From Bdellovibrio bacteriovorus (GTDB taxonomy: Bacteria > Bdellovibrionota > Bdellovibrionia > Bdellovibrionales > Bdellovibrionaceae), in NCBI RefSeq assembly GCF_001592735.1, contig NZ_LUKE01000003.1, forward strand, positions 434,001 to 498,000: DNA of 64,000 bases. Direction: 5' to 3'. The position numbers and the translations under genes are program-made. The stretch's first letter is position 1, and each line of letters starts with the position of its first letter. Below are positions 24,818-32,606 of the stretch, piece by piece. The notes below the pieces were generated by a model. That model did not search any database and had not been told where the DNA came from. It was given only the letters and a program-made list of their open reading frames with translations.

Positions 24818-24845
24818 TCAAGTCCGCCGCAAGTTGAGACGATTA
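24818..24845 (+). promoter_or_regulatory. Weak candidate sigma-28 (FliA) promoter
   Basis: TCAAGTCC, 12 nt, GACGATTA resembles the flagellar sigma-28 consensus (TAAAGTTT, 11 nt, GCCGATAA) at 11 of 16 positions and lies 52 bp upstream of a chemoreceptor gene, a normal FliA target. The match is imperfect. Confidence 0.3.
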
Positions 24846-24896
24846 AAGAAAGACTATTAAGTTTCAGACAAAAATTTTATCAGGGAGATTTAAAAA

Positions 24897-26543
24897 ATGA
24901 AGCAGTGGCTGACCGGATTACGTGGAAAATTATTGATGTCTGCTGTTTTGCCTGTCTTCGCTTTTGCAATCTTAACAGCGATGTCGATTCACTCCATGAA
25001 TAAATTGGGTGCCATGCTTACAGATGCTTACACGGCGGTGATCCCTGACCTCGATGGCCTAGGACAAATGGGTATGCAACGTGCACGTATTGGATATTTT
25101 ATTTGGGCTTCTTTGGCGAATAAAGAAAACGAAAAAGCACGCGCTAATTTTATCAAAAAAGCTAAAGAGGCATTTGAAGAATTCAAAAAAGGTCAGGCTT
25201 ACTATGAAGCCACTCAATTTGACGAAGAAGAAGAGAAAAATTACGGACCGGCTCGCGAGGTTCGTCCTCAGTTTTATGCTCTAACCGAAAGCATGATCGC
25301 TGGCTTAGAAAAAAATGACCCCGAAGAAGAAAAACGCGTCTACACCGCGATGAATGGCGGCGAGTGGCACGTACTGGCAATCAAAACTCAAGATGCCATT
25401 GCGGCGAACATGAAACTTTATAATGCTCGTTCAATTGAAGGAAATAAAATTCAAAAAGAAGAACGTACTCGTGAAACTCAATTACTTTTACTTATTTCAG
25501 CGGTTTGTGCGCTTTCAATTTTCGCTATCTTAATGATGATCGCTTACAAAGTTTCTAAAACCGTTTCTGGCATCGCGGCGGGCCTGACAGATTCTGGAAA
25601 CCAAGTTTCAAGCGCGATCACACAGTTGTCAGCCGCAGGACAAACTCTTTCAGAATCGGCCACAGAGGCCGCAGCTTCACTGGAAGAAACGGTTGCTTCC
25701 TTAGAAGAAATGTCTTCGATGGTTAAGCTAAACTCTGACAACGCAAAACAAGCTGCCGCGCTTTCACAATCTTCTAAAGATTCTGCCGAACAAGGCCAAA
25801 GAGAAATCAACCAGTTGATCGAATCTATGCGCGATATTTCCACGTCTTCTAAAAAGATCGAAGAAATTATCAGCGTCATTGATGATATCGCTTTCCAAAC
25901 AAACTTATTGGCTCTGAATGCTTCCGTTGAAGCCGCGCGAGCCGGTGAACACGGAAAAGGTTTCGCCGTTGTTGCCGAAGCCGTTCGCACCTTGGCCCAA
26001 CGCTCCGCAGTAGCTGCCAAAGATATCAACTCTCTTATTAAAGAGAGTGTTGAGAAGGTGGAAAAAGGATCTACGGTTGCGGACCGCTCTGGGGAAGTTC
26101 TGGCGAACATCGTAAACTCAGTTAAAAAAGTATCTGATTTAAACAACGAGATTTCTGCGGCCAGCGGTGAACAAACCACAGGTATTCAGCAAATCAGCAA
26201 AGCTATGAACCAGTTAGATCAAGGTTCCCAAGCCAATGCTGCTGGCGCCGAAGAGGTCGCGGCTTCCAGTGAAGAAATCAGCGCCCAGGCTGAACAAATG
26301 AAACATATGGTGGCAAATCTTAATCAGGTGATCTTAGGTGCCGTTCCGGCCCACGACCCTGTGGAGAAAATGACTCCTAAAAAGTCAGCTCCCCCTGCCG
26401 CCGCTCCTAAATCCACCAATGTAGTTCCAATGGCTAAAAAGCCCGCTCCAAAACATGAGAGTAAACCTCACACCGCATCGAACGTCATCCCTTTTGACGA
26501 TGACGAAAGTCCTCGTAAAGTCGGAACAACGGACGGATTTTAA
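24897..26543 (+). CDS. Methyl-accepting chemotaxis protein
   Basis: A 548-residue membrane chemoreceptor. Helices at about 12-32 and 197-217 frame a helical periplasmic sensing domain of roughly 165 residues (four-helix-bundle type, rich in Lys/Glu). The cytoplasmic part has the hairpin tip IDDIAFQTNLLALNASVEAA and GEHGKGFAVVAEAVRTLAQR, which contacts CheA/CheW. Methylation-site-like Gln/Glu pairs flank it. A Pro/Ala/Lys-rich tail (about 480-548) ends without an NWETF-type CheR/CheB pentapeptide. The ligand is not predictable. AGGGAG precedes the ATG. Confidence 0.95.
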   Translation: MKQWLTGLRGKLLMSAVLPVFAFAILTAMSIHSMNKLGAMLTDAYTAVIPDLDGLGQMGMQRARIGYFIWASLANKENEKARANFIKKAKEAFEEFKKGQAYYEATQFDEEEEKNYGPAREVRPQFYALTESMIAGLEKNDPEEEKRVYTAMNGGEWHVLAIKTQDAIAANMKLYNARSIEGNKIQKEERTRETQLLLLISAVCALSIFAILMMIAYKVSKTVSGIAAGLTDSGNQVSSAITQLSAAGQTLSESATEAAASLEETVASLEEMSSMVKLNSDNAKQAAALSQSSKDSAEQGQREINQLIESMRDISTSSKKIEEIISVIDDIAFQTNLLALNASVEAARAGEHGKGFAVVAEAVRTLAQRSAVAAKDINSLIKESVEKVEKGSTVADRSGEVLANIVNSVKKVSDLNNEISAASGEQTTGIQQISKAMNQLDQGSQANAAGAEEVAASSEEISAQAEQMKHMVANLNQVILGAVPAHDPVEKMTPKKSAPPAAAPKSTNVVPMAKKPAPKHESKPHTASNVIPFDDDESPRKVGTTDGF

Positions 26544-26545
26544 TC

Positions 26546-26587
26546 CATTGCCCCGCCATAACCCATAGGCTACGATATGGGGCAATG
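26546..26587 (+). promoter_or_regulatory. Inverted repeat covering the wecE start codon
   Basis: CATTGCCCC (26546-26554) is perfectly complementary to GGGGCAATG (26579-26587), whose last three bases are the wecE start codon. Inner segments CCCATA and TATGGG can form alternative stems. It follows the chemoreceptor stop by 3 nt but has no T-run after it, so it does not look like a terminator. It may hide the start codon of wecE. Confidence 0.5.
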
Positions 26588-27718
26588 AAAATTCCGTTTA
26601 ATTTACCGCCCAAAAGTTCTCATGAAGAGCAATATATCGCCCAAGCGATTTCTAATCGCAAACTCAGTGGCGAAGGCTCGTTTAATAAAAAATGCACCGA
26701 GTGGTTTAATAAAAATCTTCCGACTCTAATGACCGTGATCACCCCGTCTTGCACCTCCGCTTTAGAAATGGCCATGGTTCTTGCCGATATCGGTCCTGGC
26801 GACGAAGTCATTTTACCTTCTTTTACATTTACATCGACCGCGAACGTCGTGGCCCTTTATGGGGCCGTGCCCGTGTTTGTAGATATTGATCCGCGAACTT
26901 TGAATATCGATCCTATCGCCATTGAAAAAGCCATCACTCCGCGCACGCGTGTGATTATGCCAGTTCACTACGCCGGCGTCGGCTGCGAAATGGATCGTAT
27001 CATGGCCTTGGCGGAACCTAAGAATATTTGGGTGGTGGAAGACGCCGCTCAAGGAATCTTTGCTTCTTACAAAGGCAAAGCTTTAGGCAGCTGGGGTCAC
27101 ATGGCAGCCTTTAGCTTTCACGAAACTAAAAATATTGTCTGCGGTGAAGGTGGAGCTTTAACCATTAACGACAAACGTTTGCTTGCACGTGCCGAAATCG
27201 TGCGCGACAAAGGCACAAATCGTCAGCAGTTTTTAAACGGACAGGTGGACAAATACACCTGGCAAGACAAGGGCAGCTCTTACTTACTTTCTGAGCTTTC
27301 AGCAGCCTTTTTACTTTCTCAACTTGAAGAAGGTCCGCAAATCACTGAGCGTCGCCTGAAGATTTGGAATGAGTACAATCAAGGACTAGCCGAGCTCGAA
27401 AAGCAAGGTCACCTCACACGCATGACCGTACCTTCTGAGGCCAAAGCCAATGCGCATATTTATTATATTCTTTTAAATTCAGCAGATGTTCGTGCTGCTC
27501 TTTGGCAGTTCTTACGAGATCGCGATATTCAATCTACGACCCACTATGTTCCCTTGCACTCCGCCCCCGCGGGAGTGAAGTACGGCCGAATTTCAGGATC
27601 ATTGAAGGTCACCGACGATCTTGCCAATCGAATGCTCCGCTTGCCGATGTTTGCCGATCTTTCCACAGATGAAGTTGCTTACGTCGTTGATAGCATCGAC
27701 GCATTTTTTAAGAGGTAA
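26585..27718 (+). CDS. wecE: dTDP-4-amino-4,6-dideoxygalactose transaminase (WecE/RffA)
   Basis: A 377-residue PLP aminotransferase that closely follows E. coli WecE: IPFNLPP, ITPSCTSALEMA, GDEVILPSFTFTSTAN, MPVHYAGVGCEMDRIMALA, VVEDAAQG, the PLP-lysine motif FSFHETKNI (Lys near 182), GEGGAL, DKGTNRQQFLNGQVDKYTW and HYVPLHSAPAG. It converts dTDP-4-keto-6-deoxyglucose plus Glu to dTDP-Fuc4N. rmlA and rmlB, which make its substrate, follow in the same operon. The start ATG lies inside a hairpin, and only a weak GGGG precedes it. Confidence 0.93.
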   Translation: MKIPFNLPPKSSHEEQYIAQAISNRKLSGEGSFNKKCTEWFNKNLPTLMTVITPSCTSALEMAMVLADIGPGDEVILPSFTFTSTANVVALYGAVPVFVDIDPRTLNIDPIAIEKAITPRTRVIMPVHYAGVGCEMDRIMALAEPKNIWVVEDAAQGIFASYKGKALGSWGHMAAFSFHETKNIVCGEGGALTINDKRLLARAEIVRDKGTNRQQFLNGQVDKYTWQDKGSSYLLSELSAAFLLSQLEEGPQITERRLKIWNEYNQGLAELEKQGHLTRMTVPSEAKANAHIYYILLNSADVRAALWQFLRDRDIQSTTHYVPLHSAPAGVKYGRISGSLKVTDDLANRMLRLPMFADLSTDEVAYVVDSIDAFFKR

Positions 27719-27721
27719 TTA

Positions 27722-28609
27722 ATGAAGGGTATCATTCTTGCTGGCGGAGCTGGCTCTCGCCTTTATCCCATGACCCGGGTCATGACCAAACAGCTTCAGT
27801 CAGTTTATGACAAACCGATGATCTACTACCCTTTAAGCATTCTTATGTTGGGTGGTATTCGCGATATCCTTTTAATCACAACCCCTGATGATAAACCTCT
27901 TTTTGAAAAGCTTTTAGGTGATGGCTCTCAGTTCGGCGTGAGGCTCTCTTACAAGATTCAAGAAAAACCCAACGGACTTCCTGAAGCCTTTGTCTTAGGA
28001 GAAGACTTTATCGGTGACGATTCTGTGTGTCTTATTTTAGGCGACAACCTTTTTTACGGCGATTTGGACTTTTTCCGCAAAGCTATTGTGTCTCAAACCG
28101 CTAAAGAAAATGGAATGAGCGGCCGCGTTTTTGCGTATTACGTGGCGGATCCTCGCGCCTATGGTGTGGTCGAATTTAATAAAGAAACAAAAAAGGTTAA
28201 ATCGATAGAAGAAAAGCCTGCAAATCCAAAATCGAATTACGCAATCCCGGGGCTTTATCTTTTTGATAGCACTGTCTCTCAAAGAGCGAAAGCCTTAAAG
28301 CCTTCCCCACGAGGAGAAACCGAGATCGTTGATTTGATTTTATCTTATCACAATGAAGGCAAACTGGGCGTTGAGATGATGTATAGGGGTCTAGCATGGC
28401 TTGACACCGGCACCCCTCGCCAGCTTCTGGATGCAGCTTCTTTTATCGGCGCCATCGAAGAGCGCCAAGGAATGAAGGTCGCTTGCTTAGAGGAAGTGGC
28501 TTACCGTATGAAATTTATCAATATTGCGGAGTTAGAAAAAATCACGGCGCAATTGCCAAAATGTTCTTACCGCTCTTATTTAGAAAAAATCATCCTCGAG
28601 GAAAAATGA
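27722..28609 (+). CDS. rmlA: Glucose-1-phosphate thymidylyltransferase (RmlA)
   Basis: A 295-residue nucleotidyltransferase making dTDP-glucose from dTTP and glucose-1-phosphate. It shows the signature MKGIILAGGAGSRLYPMT, then KQLQSVYDKPMIYYPLS, GDNLFYG, VEFN with EEKPANPKSNYAIPGLY, and AWLDTGTP. Length equals E. coli RmlA (293). It lies 3 nt after wecE and overlaps rmlB by 4 nt (ATGA). Confidence 0.96.
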   Translation: MKGIILAGGAGSRLYPMTRVMTKQLQSVYDKPMIYYPLSILMLGGIRDILLITTPDDKPLFEKLLGDGSQFGVRLSYKIQEKPNGLPEAFVLGEDFIGDDSVCLILGDNLFYGDLDFFRKAIVSQTAKENGMSGRVFAYYVADPRAYGVVEFNKETKKVKSIEEKPANPKSNYAIPGLYLFDSTVSQRAKALKPSPRGETEIVDLILSYHNEGKLGVEMMYRGLAWLDTGTPRQLLDAASFIGAIEERQGMKVACLEEVAYRMKFINIAELEKITAQLPKCSYRSYLEKIILEEK

Positions 28610-29592
28610 AACAAACTGTTTTACTCACTGGCTGCGCCGGTTTCATCGGATCAAACTTTGTAAAAACCGTCGCTTGCCGTGCGGACATAAAAGCCCTCTA
28701 TGACTTCGTCATCGTCGATGCCCTCACCTATGCGGGAAATCTTGAAAATATCAAGCCCGAACTCGATGCCCATTCGCATTTAAAATTTCATCAGATCGAT
28801 ATCCGGGACTCTCAAAAGATCCACGACCTCTTTAAGAAATATGCTTTTAGCGGGGTTATTAATTTCGCAGCAGAATCTCACGTCGATCGTTCCATCGAAA
28901 GTCCTAATATTTTTGTCGAAACAAATGTTTTAGGGACATTGAATTTACTTAAAGAAAGCTTGGCACTTTTTGAAGCCAAAGGAAACTTTAAGTACTTACA
29001 AATTAGCACCGACGAAGTTTATGGGACCTTACAAATGGAAGACGCTCCATTTACCGAAACCACACCGCTCGCCCCTAACAGCCCTTACAGCGCCTCTAAA
29101 GCAAGTGCGGATCTTATATGCCGATCTTTTTTTGAAACCTTCAAACTTCCCGTCGTTATCACTCGTTGCTCTAACAACTATGGCCCGCTGCAAGTCGAAG
29201 AAAAGTTTATTCCGTTGATGATCAAACGCGCCTTAGCCAATGAGCCTTTGCCGATTTACGGAACCGGCATGAACATTCGCGACTGGATTTATGTTGATGA
29301 TCATAACGAAGGTGTATGGAAAGTGTTTACGAACGGCACGGCCGGGGAAGTTTACAATCTAGGTGGGGCGTCTGAAAGGCAAAACCTGGATGTAGCCAAG
29401 ATGATTCTAAAAGCTTTAGGCAAGCCTGAATCCTTGTTAAAGTTTGTAACCGATCGTAAAGGACATGACTTCCGTTACGCCATCAACTTTTCAAAAACCC
29501 AAAAGGAATTGGGCTGGTCACCGAAGGTCCGTTTTGAAGAGGAAGGTTTAAACCGCACTATCGAGCACTATAAAAAACTATGGGCCAAGTAA
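28606..29592 (+). CDS. rmlB: dTDP-glucose 4,6-dehydratase (RmlB)
   Basis: A 328-residue short-chain dehydrogenase-type enzyme that makes dTDP-4-keto-6-deoxyglucose, the substrate of WecE. It has the NAD motif TGCAGFIGSNF near the N terminus, AAESHVDRS, ISTDEVYG, and the catalytic YSASKASAD (Tyr near 162), followed by RCSNNYGP. I use ATG 28606, overlapping the rmlA stop and preceded by GAGG; an upstream start at 28483 would lie deep inside rmlA. Its 3' end overlaps the next gene by 13 bp. Confidence 0.95.
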   Translation: MKQTVLLTGCAGFIGSNFVKTVACRADIKALYDFVIVDALTYAGNLENIKPELDAHSHLKFHQIDIRDSQKIHDLFKKYAFSGVINFAAESHVDRSIESPNIFVETNVLGTLNLLKESLALFEAKGNFKYLQISTDEVYGTLQMEDAPFTETTPLAPNSPYSASKASADLICRSFFETFKLPVVITRCSNNYGPLQVEEKFIPLMIKRALANEPLPIYGTGMNIRDWIYVDDHNEGVWKVFTNGTAGEVYNLGGASERQNLDVAKMILKALGKPESLLKFVTDRKGHDFRYAINFSKTQKELGWSPKVRFEEEGLNRTIEHYKKLWAK

Positions 29593-30734
29593 AAGTTCTG
29601 CATTGCTTGCATTCACTTTCATGGGGAGGTCTTGAGATCTACTCCGTGGAACTGATTGAAAAGCTTTCGGAGCTGGGTATTGAGCAATATGTTTTGTGTG
29701 CGGGTTCTTCTAAAGCCTATGAAGAGCTCAAAAAAAAGAAAAATCTGACTCTTTTGCCTTTTCCGGAAGCTAAACTTTCAAAATTGGCGACAGCCCGCCT
29801 GATCCGCCGCCATGTTCGGCAATACGGGATTACGCATCTTCATTCCCACACCCGCTTAGATATGTGGGCGTGCGCTTTGGCGCGTTGGAACTGGCCGCAG
29901 ATTAAACATTTTTATAACTTGTATATGAATGCGACGCCGAAAAAGGATTTCATTCATCGCTGGCTTTTTTCTAAAGTAGATGCACTTTGCAGTTCTTCTG
30001 AAAACATCTTGCATGATGTGCGCAAGAACTTCCCTATCGCCAAGGAAAAACTAAAACTCATCCGCTATGGTCGCAAAACCGAAGACTTTGTTCACAACGA
30101 AGCTTTAAGAGAAAAACTGCGAATACAGTATGGAGTAAAAAAAGAACAGATCGTTATTGGATCTTTGTGTCGGATAGATCCAGGGAAGGGCGTTCGTGAG
30201 TTGGTCAGCGCTTTAGATTATCTCAATGACCAGGAACTGGCGCAAGTTCAGTTGTGGATCGTGGGAGACCCAACAACAATTGGAAAAAATAGCGATGGCT
30301 CCCCGATTTACGAGCCTCCGTCGGCGGAGTTAAATGCTTGGGTTTCGGAAAAAACGAAAAGTCCTCGATTGATGGATCATATACGCCGCATTTCATTCCA
30401 GCGCGATTATGTTTCTTATATTGATGCTTTGGATGTTTTCACCTTGGCTTCTTACAACGAAACCTACTCGTTGAGTGTCATAGATGCTATGCTCATGGGG
30501 AAGCCCGTGGTAGGTACAAATGCGGGAGGCACCCCAGAGCAAGTGGGCGCCAACGAACGAGGTCTGTTAGCTGAACCTAAGGATGCTGAAAGTCTGGCTT
30601 TAGCCTTTCGACATTATTTGAAACACCCCGCTGATCGCGCGGCTCAAGGGAAAAAAGCTCAAGAATGGGCTTTTAAAAACCATAGCTGGCAGGAAGTTTT
30701 AAAACAATACCAAGCGCTTTATTTTAAAGAATAA
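29580..30734 (+). CDS. GT4-family glycosyltransferase
   Basis: A 384-residue GT-B glycosyltransferase. The N-terminal LHSLSWGGLEIYSVELIEKL and C-terminal nucleotide-sugar domain (IGSLCRIDPGKGVRELVSAL, then ASYNETYSLSVIDAM, GKPVVGTNAGG) are typical of family GT4. In the usual E-x7-E motif the second Glu is Asp here (ETYSLSVID). It overlaps rmlB, so it is the last gene of the wecE-rmlA-rmlB operon and could transfer a sugar such as Fuc4N; donor and acceptor are not known. It meets the next gene tail to tail with an 11-bp overlap. Confidence 0.87.
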   Translation: MGQVKVLHCLHSLSWGGLEIYSVELIEKLSELGIEQYVLCAGSSKAYEELKKKKNLTLLPFPEAKLSKLATARLIRRHVRQYGITHLHSHTRLDMWACALARWNWPQIKHFYNLYMNATPKKDFIHRWLFSKVDALCSSSENILHDVRKNFPIAKEKLKLIRYGRKTEDFVHNEALREKLRIQYGVKKEQIVIGSLCRIDPGKGVRELVSALDYLNDQELAQVQLWIVGDPTTIGKNSDGSPIYEPPSAELNAWVSEKTKSPRLMDHIRRISFQRDYVSYIDALDVFTLASYNETYSLSVIDAMLMGKPVVGTNAGGTPEQVGANERGLLAEPKDAESLALAFRHYLKHPADRAAQGKKAQEWAFKNHSWQEVLKQYQALYFKE

Positions 30735-31548
30735 GATGCTTTAATTGCTCTTGATGAGTTTGCACGAAACGCGGGAACTCAGAATCAATCATCACGAATT
30801 CAGAATCAATATCCTGACCGTAAAGGCTGCCGCCTTTGCGAATGATTTCTTCGACCTTTTTAGGATCTTTGAAGTCTTCTTTATTGTGCTCTTTGTGTGC
30901 GTAAGCTTCGATTTTTTCAATCACCTTTTGCGCGCCACCGAGGTAACTGAAATGCCAACCCCCATTAGGAATGACAGTGATATCGCCTTTGCTTTCGCGA
31001 TTTTCACGATACAGACGGGTTTTCTTAATCGTTTTAATATCACTATAATTAAGCATCACCGTCCCGTACCATGGCATATACCCGTCGACCAAAGGGATGG
31101 GCTCTGGATATCTTTTTACAAAGCAGTTGAGGTAATAATAATAAAGCTTTTGCTGAAAAACTTTGATCCCCGGCTTATGCGCATATTGCCTCACCAATTC
31201 CGGACGAGGAATTTCATCCACATCAGAAACAATAATCACATCATCAGGTTTCGCATTTTTTAAACCCACCAAAATTTGTTCTTTTTGATGATCATCATAA
31301 TCCCAAGTTTTTGGAACCCGGAATTTCGAAAAGAAGTTGGGATAGTAGTCCACAATCACGTGCTCTATCTTCGGCAAGAACTTTTCAAAACGTTTTTTGT
31401 TTTGCTCAAAAATCAAAGGCTTTTCTTTTTTTTGGAATGTCCGTGTCGCCTCAACCAAGACAAAGCGATCCACGACTTCGTCGAGCGCATTTAAGCGAAT
31501 TTCTAAAAGATCCAGTTCATTGAAAAAAGCAAAACAGTCGTAAATCAT
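30724..31548 (-). CDS. GT17-family glycosyltransferase
   Basis: A 274-residue protein with the GT17 pattern (bacterial relatives of beta-1,4-mannosyl-glycoprotein GlcNAc-transferase): MIYDCFAFFNELDLLEIRL, FVLVEATRTFQ, then HQKEQILVGL, the metal-binding SDVDEIPRPE near residue 107, and GGWHFSYLGG. It probably modifies an envelope glycan. Its ATG overlaps the stop of the upstream GT4 gene (31545-31548), and its end overlaps the convergent GT4 gene by 11 bp. Confidence 0.85.
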   Translation of the reverse strand: MIYDCFAFFNELDLLEIRLNALDEVVDRFVLVEATRTFQKKEKPLIFEQNKKRFEKFLPKIEHVIVDYYPNFFSKFRVPKTWDYDDHQKEQILVGLKNAKPDDVIIVSDVDEIPRPELVRQYAHKPGIKVFQQKLYYYYLNCFVKRYPEPIPLVDGYMPWYGTVMLNYSDIKTIKKTRLYRENRESKGDITVIPNGGWHFSYLGGAQKVIEKIEAYAHKEHNKEDFKDPKKVEEIIRKGGSLYGQDIDSEFVMIDSEFPRFVQTHQEQLKHLIL

Positions 31549-32606
31549 GTCTTCCCCAAAAGATCTTTATACACTTTCGCGGTTTCTTGTGCACACTTTT
31601 CCCACGTAAAGTGAGTGGAACGATTGAAAGCTTTTTTGATGAGTTCCGTGCGAACTTGAGAATCCTCAACAAGGGTTTTAAGGTGCTGAGCTAAACCGTC
31701 CGTATCTTCAGGCTTTGCCAACAAAGCCGCGTCAGCACAAATCTCTTCTAAAGCGCCTCCTAAGCTAGCAACCACCGGACAACCTAACGCCATCGCTTCG
31801 AGCACCGGAATACCGAAACCCTCATAGAACGAAGGGAACAAAAGTGCTTCAGCTCGTGAGTACAATTCATGTATATGCGCGTCAGATACATAATATAATT
31901 TTAAAATATCTGCTTTAAATTCGGAACTCTCGATAGCGCGCAAAATTTCATCGGCCCCATAACCATGACCTCCAGCAAGAACAAGCTTGTGTTCAGCTCC
32001 GGTCATTTTTTTAAATTTATTAAAAGCCTCAATCACCCCGACGACGTTTTTACGTTTCTCTAAAGTTCCTAAGAATAAAATATATTTTTCGGGCAATTCT
32101 AATGAGTTCACGTGATGAGCAGGTTTTTCTCGCTGGCACCCCAGATAGGTCACGTGAATTTTTTCTTTAAGATGGGGAAAATGTTTTAACACTTCGGATT
32201 TTGTGAACTCAGAATTGACTAGCACCGCTTCTAAACGTTCGGCGGTTAAAGTTTTTGTCAGATCCACCATCCCTTTATGGTAAAAGTCCGGCGCATTGTA
32301 CTTCTTTTCAAACACAACCATATCGTGAACCGTCACCACACGCTTAAAACGCCCTTGAGTAGAAAGTTTAAAGTCGGGGCCATGATAAAGGTCGCTCGAT
32401 TGATAAAAGCTCCACGGAAGAAGATAGCGAACCTTTTTTTGAGGAAGGATTTTTTCGATGACGTCTTTCTTTTTAAGACGTGACAACTTTAAAACCGGCT
32501 GAACCGCAAGACCTTGAACATGAAAATGCTTAAGGAGTTGGAGCATGTAAACGCCAACTCCAGTGATTTTTTCGGGATTTAAAGTGCTAACATCAAAATA
32601 AATCAT
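31545..32606 (-). CDS. GT4-family glycosyltransferase
   Basis: A 353-residue GT-B enzyme. It begins with IYFDVSTLNPEKITGVGVYM, has the domain linker YILFLGTLEKRKNVVGVIEAF, and the intact E-x7-E motif in FPSFYEGFGIPVLEAMALG (Glu residues near 268 and 276), followed by CPVVAS. Family members are mannosyl-, rhamnosyl- or glucosyltransferases of surface glycans. The start overlaps the feoB stop by 4 nt, and the end overlaps the GT17 gene by 4 nt, so feoA-feoB-GT4-GT17 may form one transcript, an odd mix of functions. Confidence 0.88.
   Translation of the reverse strand: MIYFDVSTLNPEKITGVGVYMLQLLKHFHVQGLAVQPVLKLSRLKKKDVIEKILPQKKVRYLLPWSFYQSSDLYHGPDFKLSTQGRFKRVVTVHDMVVFEKKYNAPDFYHKGMVDLTKTLTAERLEAVLVNSEFTKSEVLKHFPHLKEKIHVTYLGCQREKPAHHVNSLELPEKYILFLGTLEKRKNVVGVIEAFNKFKKMTGAEHKLVLAGGHGYGADEILRAIESSEFKADILKLYYVSDAHIHELYSRAEALLFPSFYEGFGIPVLEAMALGCPVVASLGGALEEICADAALLAKPEDTDGLAQHLKTLVEDSQVRTELIKKAFNRSTHFTWEKCAQETAKVYKDLLGKT

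Noticed and set aside
25544-26179. 211-codon frame antisense to the chemoreceptor
   Set aside because: Ser/Ala-rich mirror of the conserved signalling hairpin of the chemoreceptor; no start signal.
26546-26587. Terminator of the chemoreceptor gene
   Set aside because: The stem is followed by AAAATTCC with no T-run on the plus strand, and it overlaps the wecE start codon.
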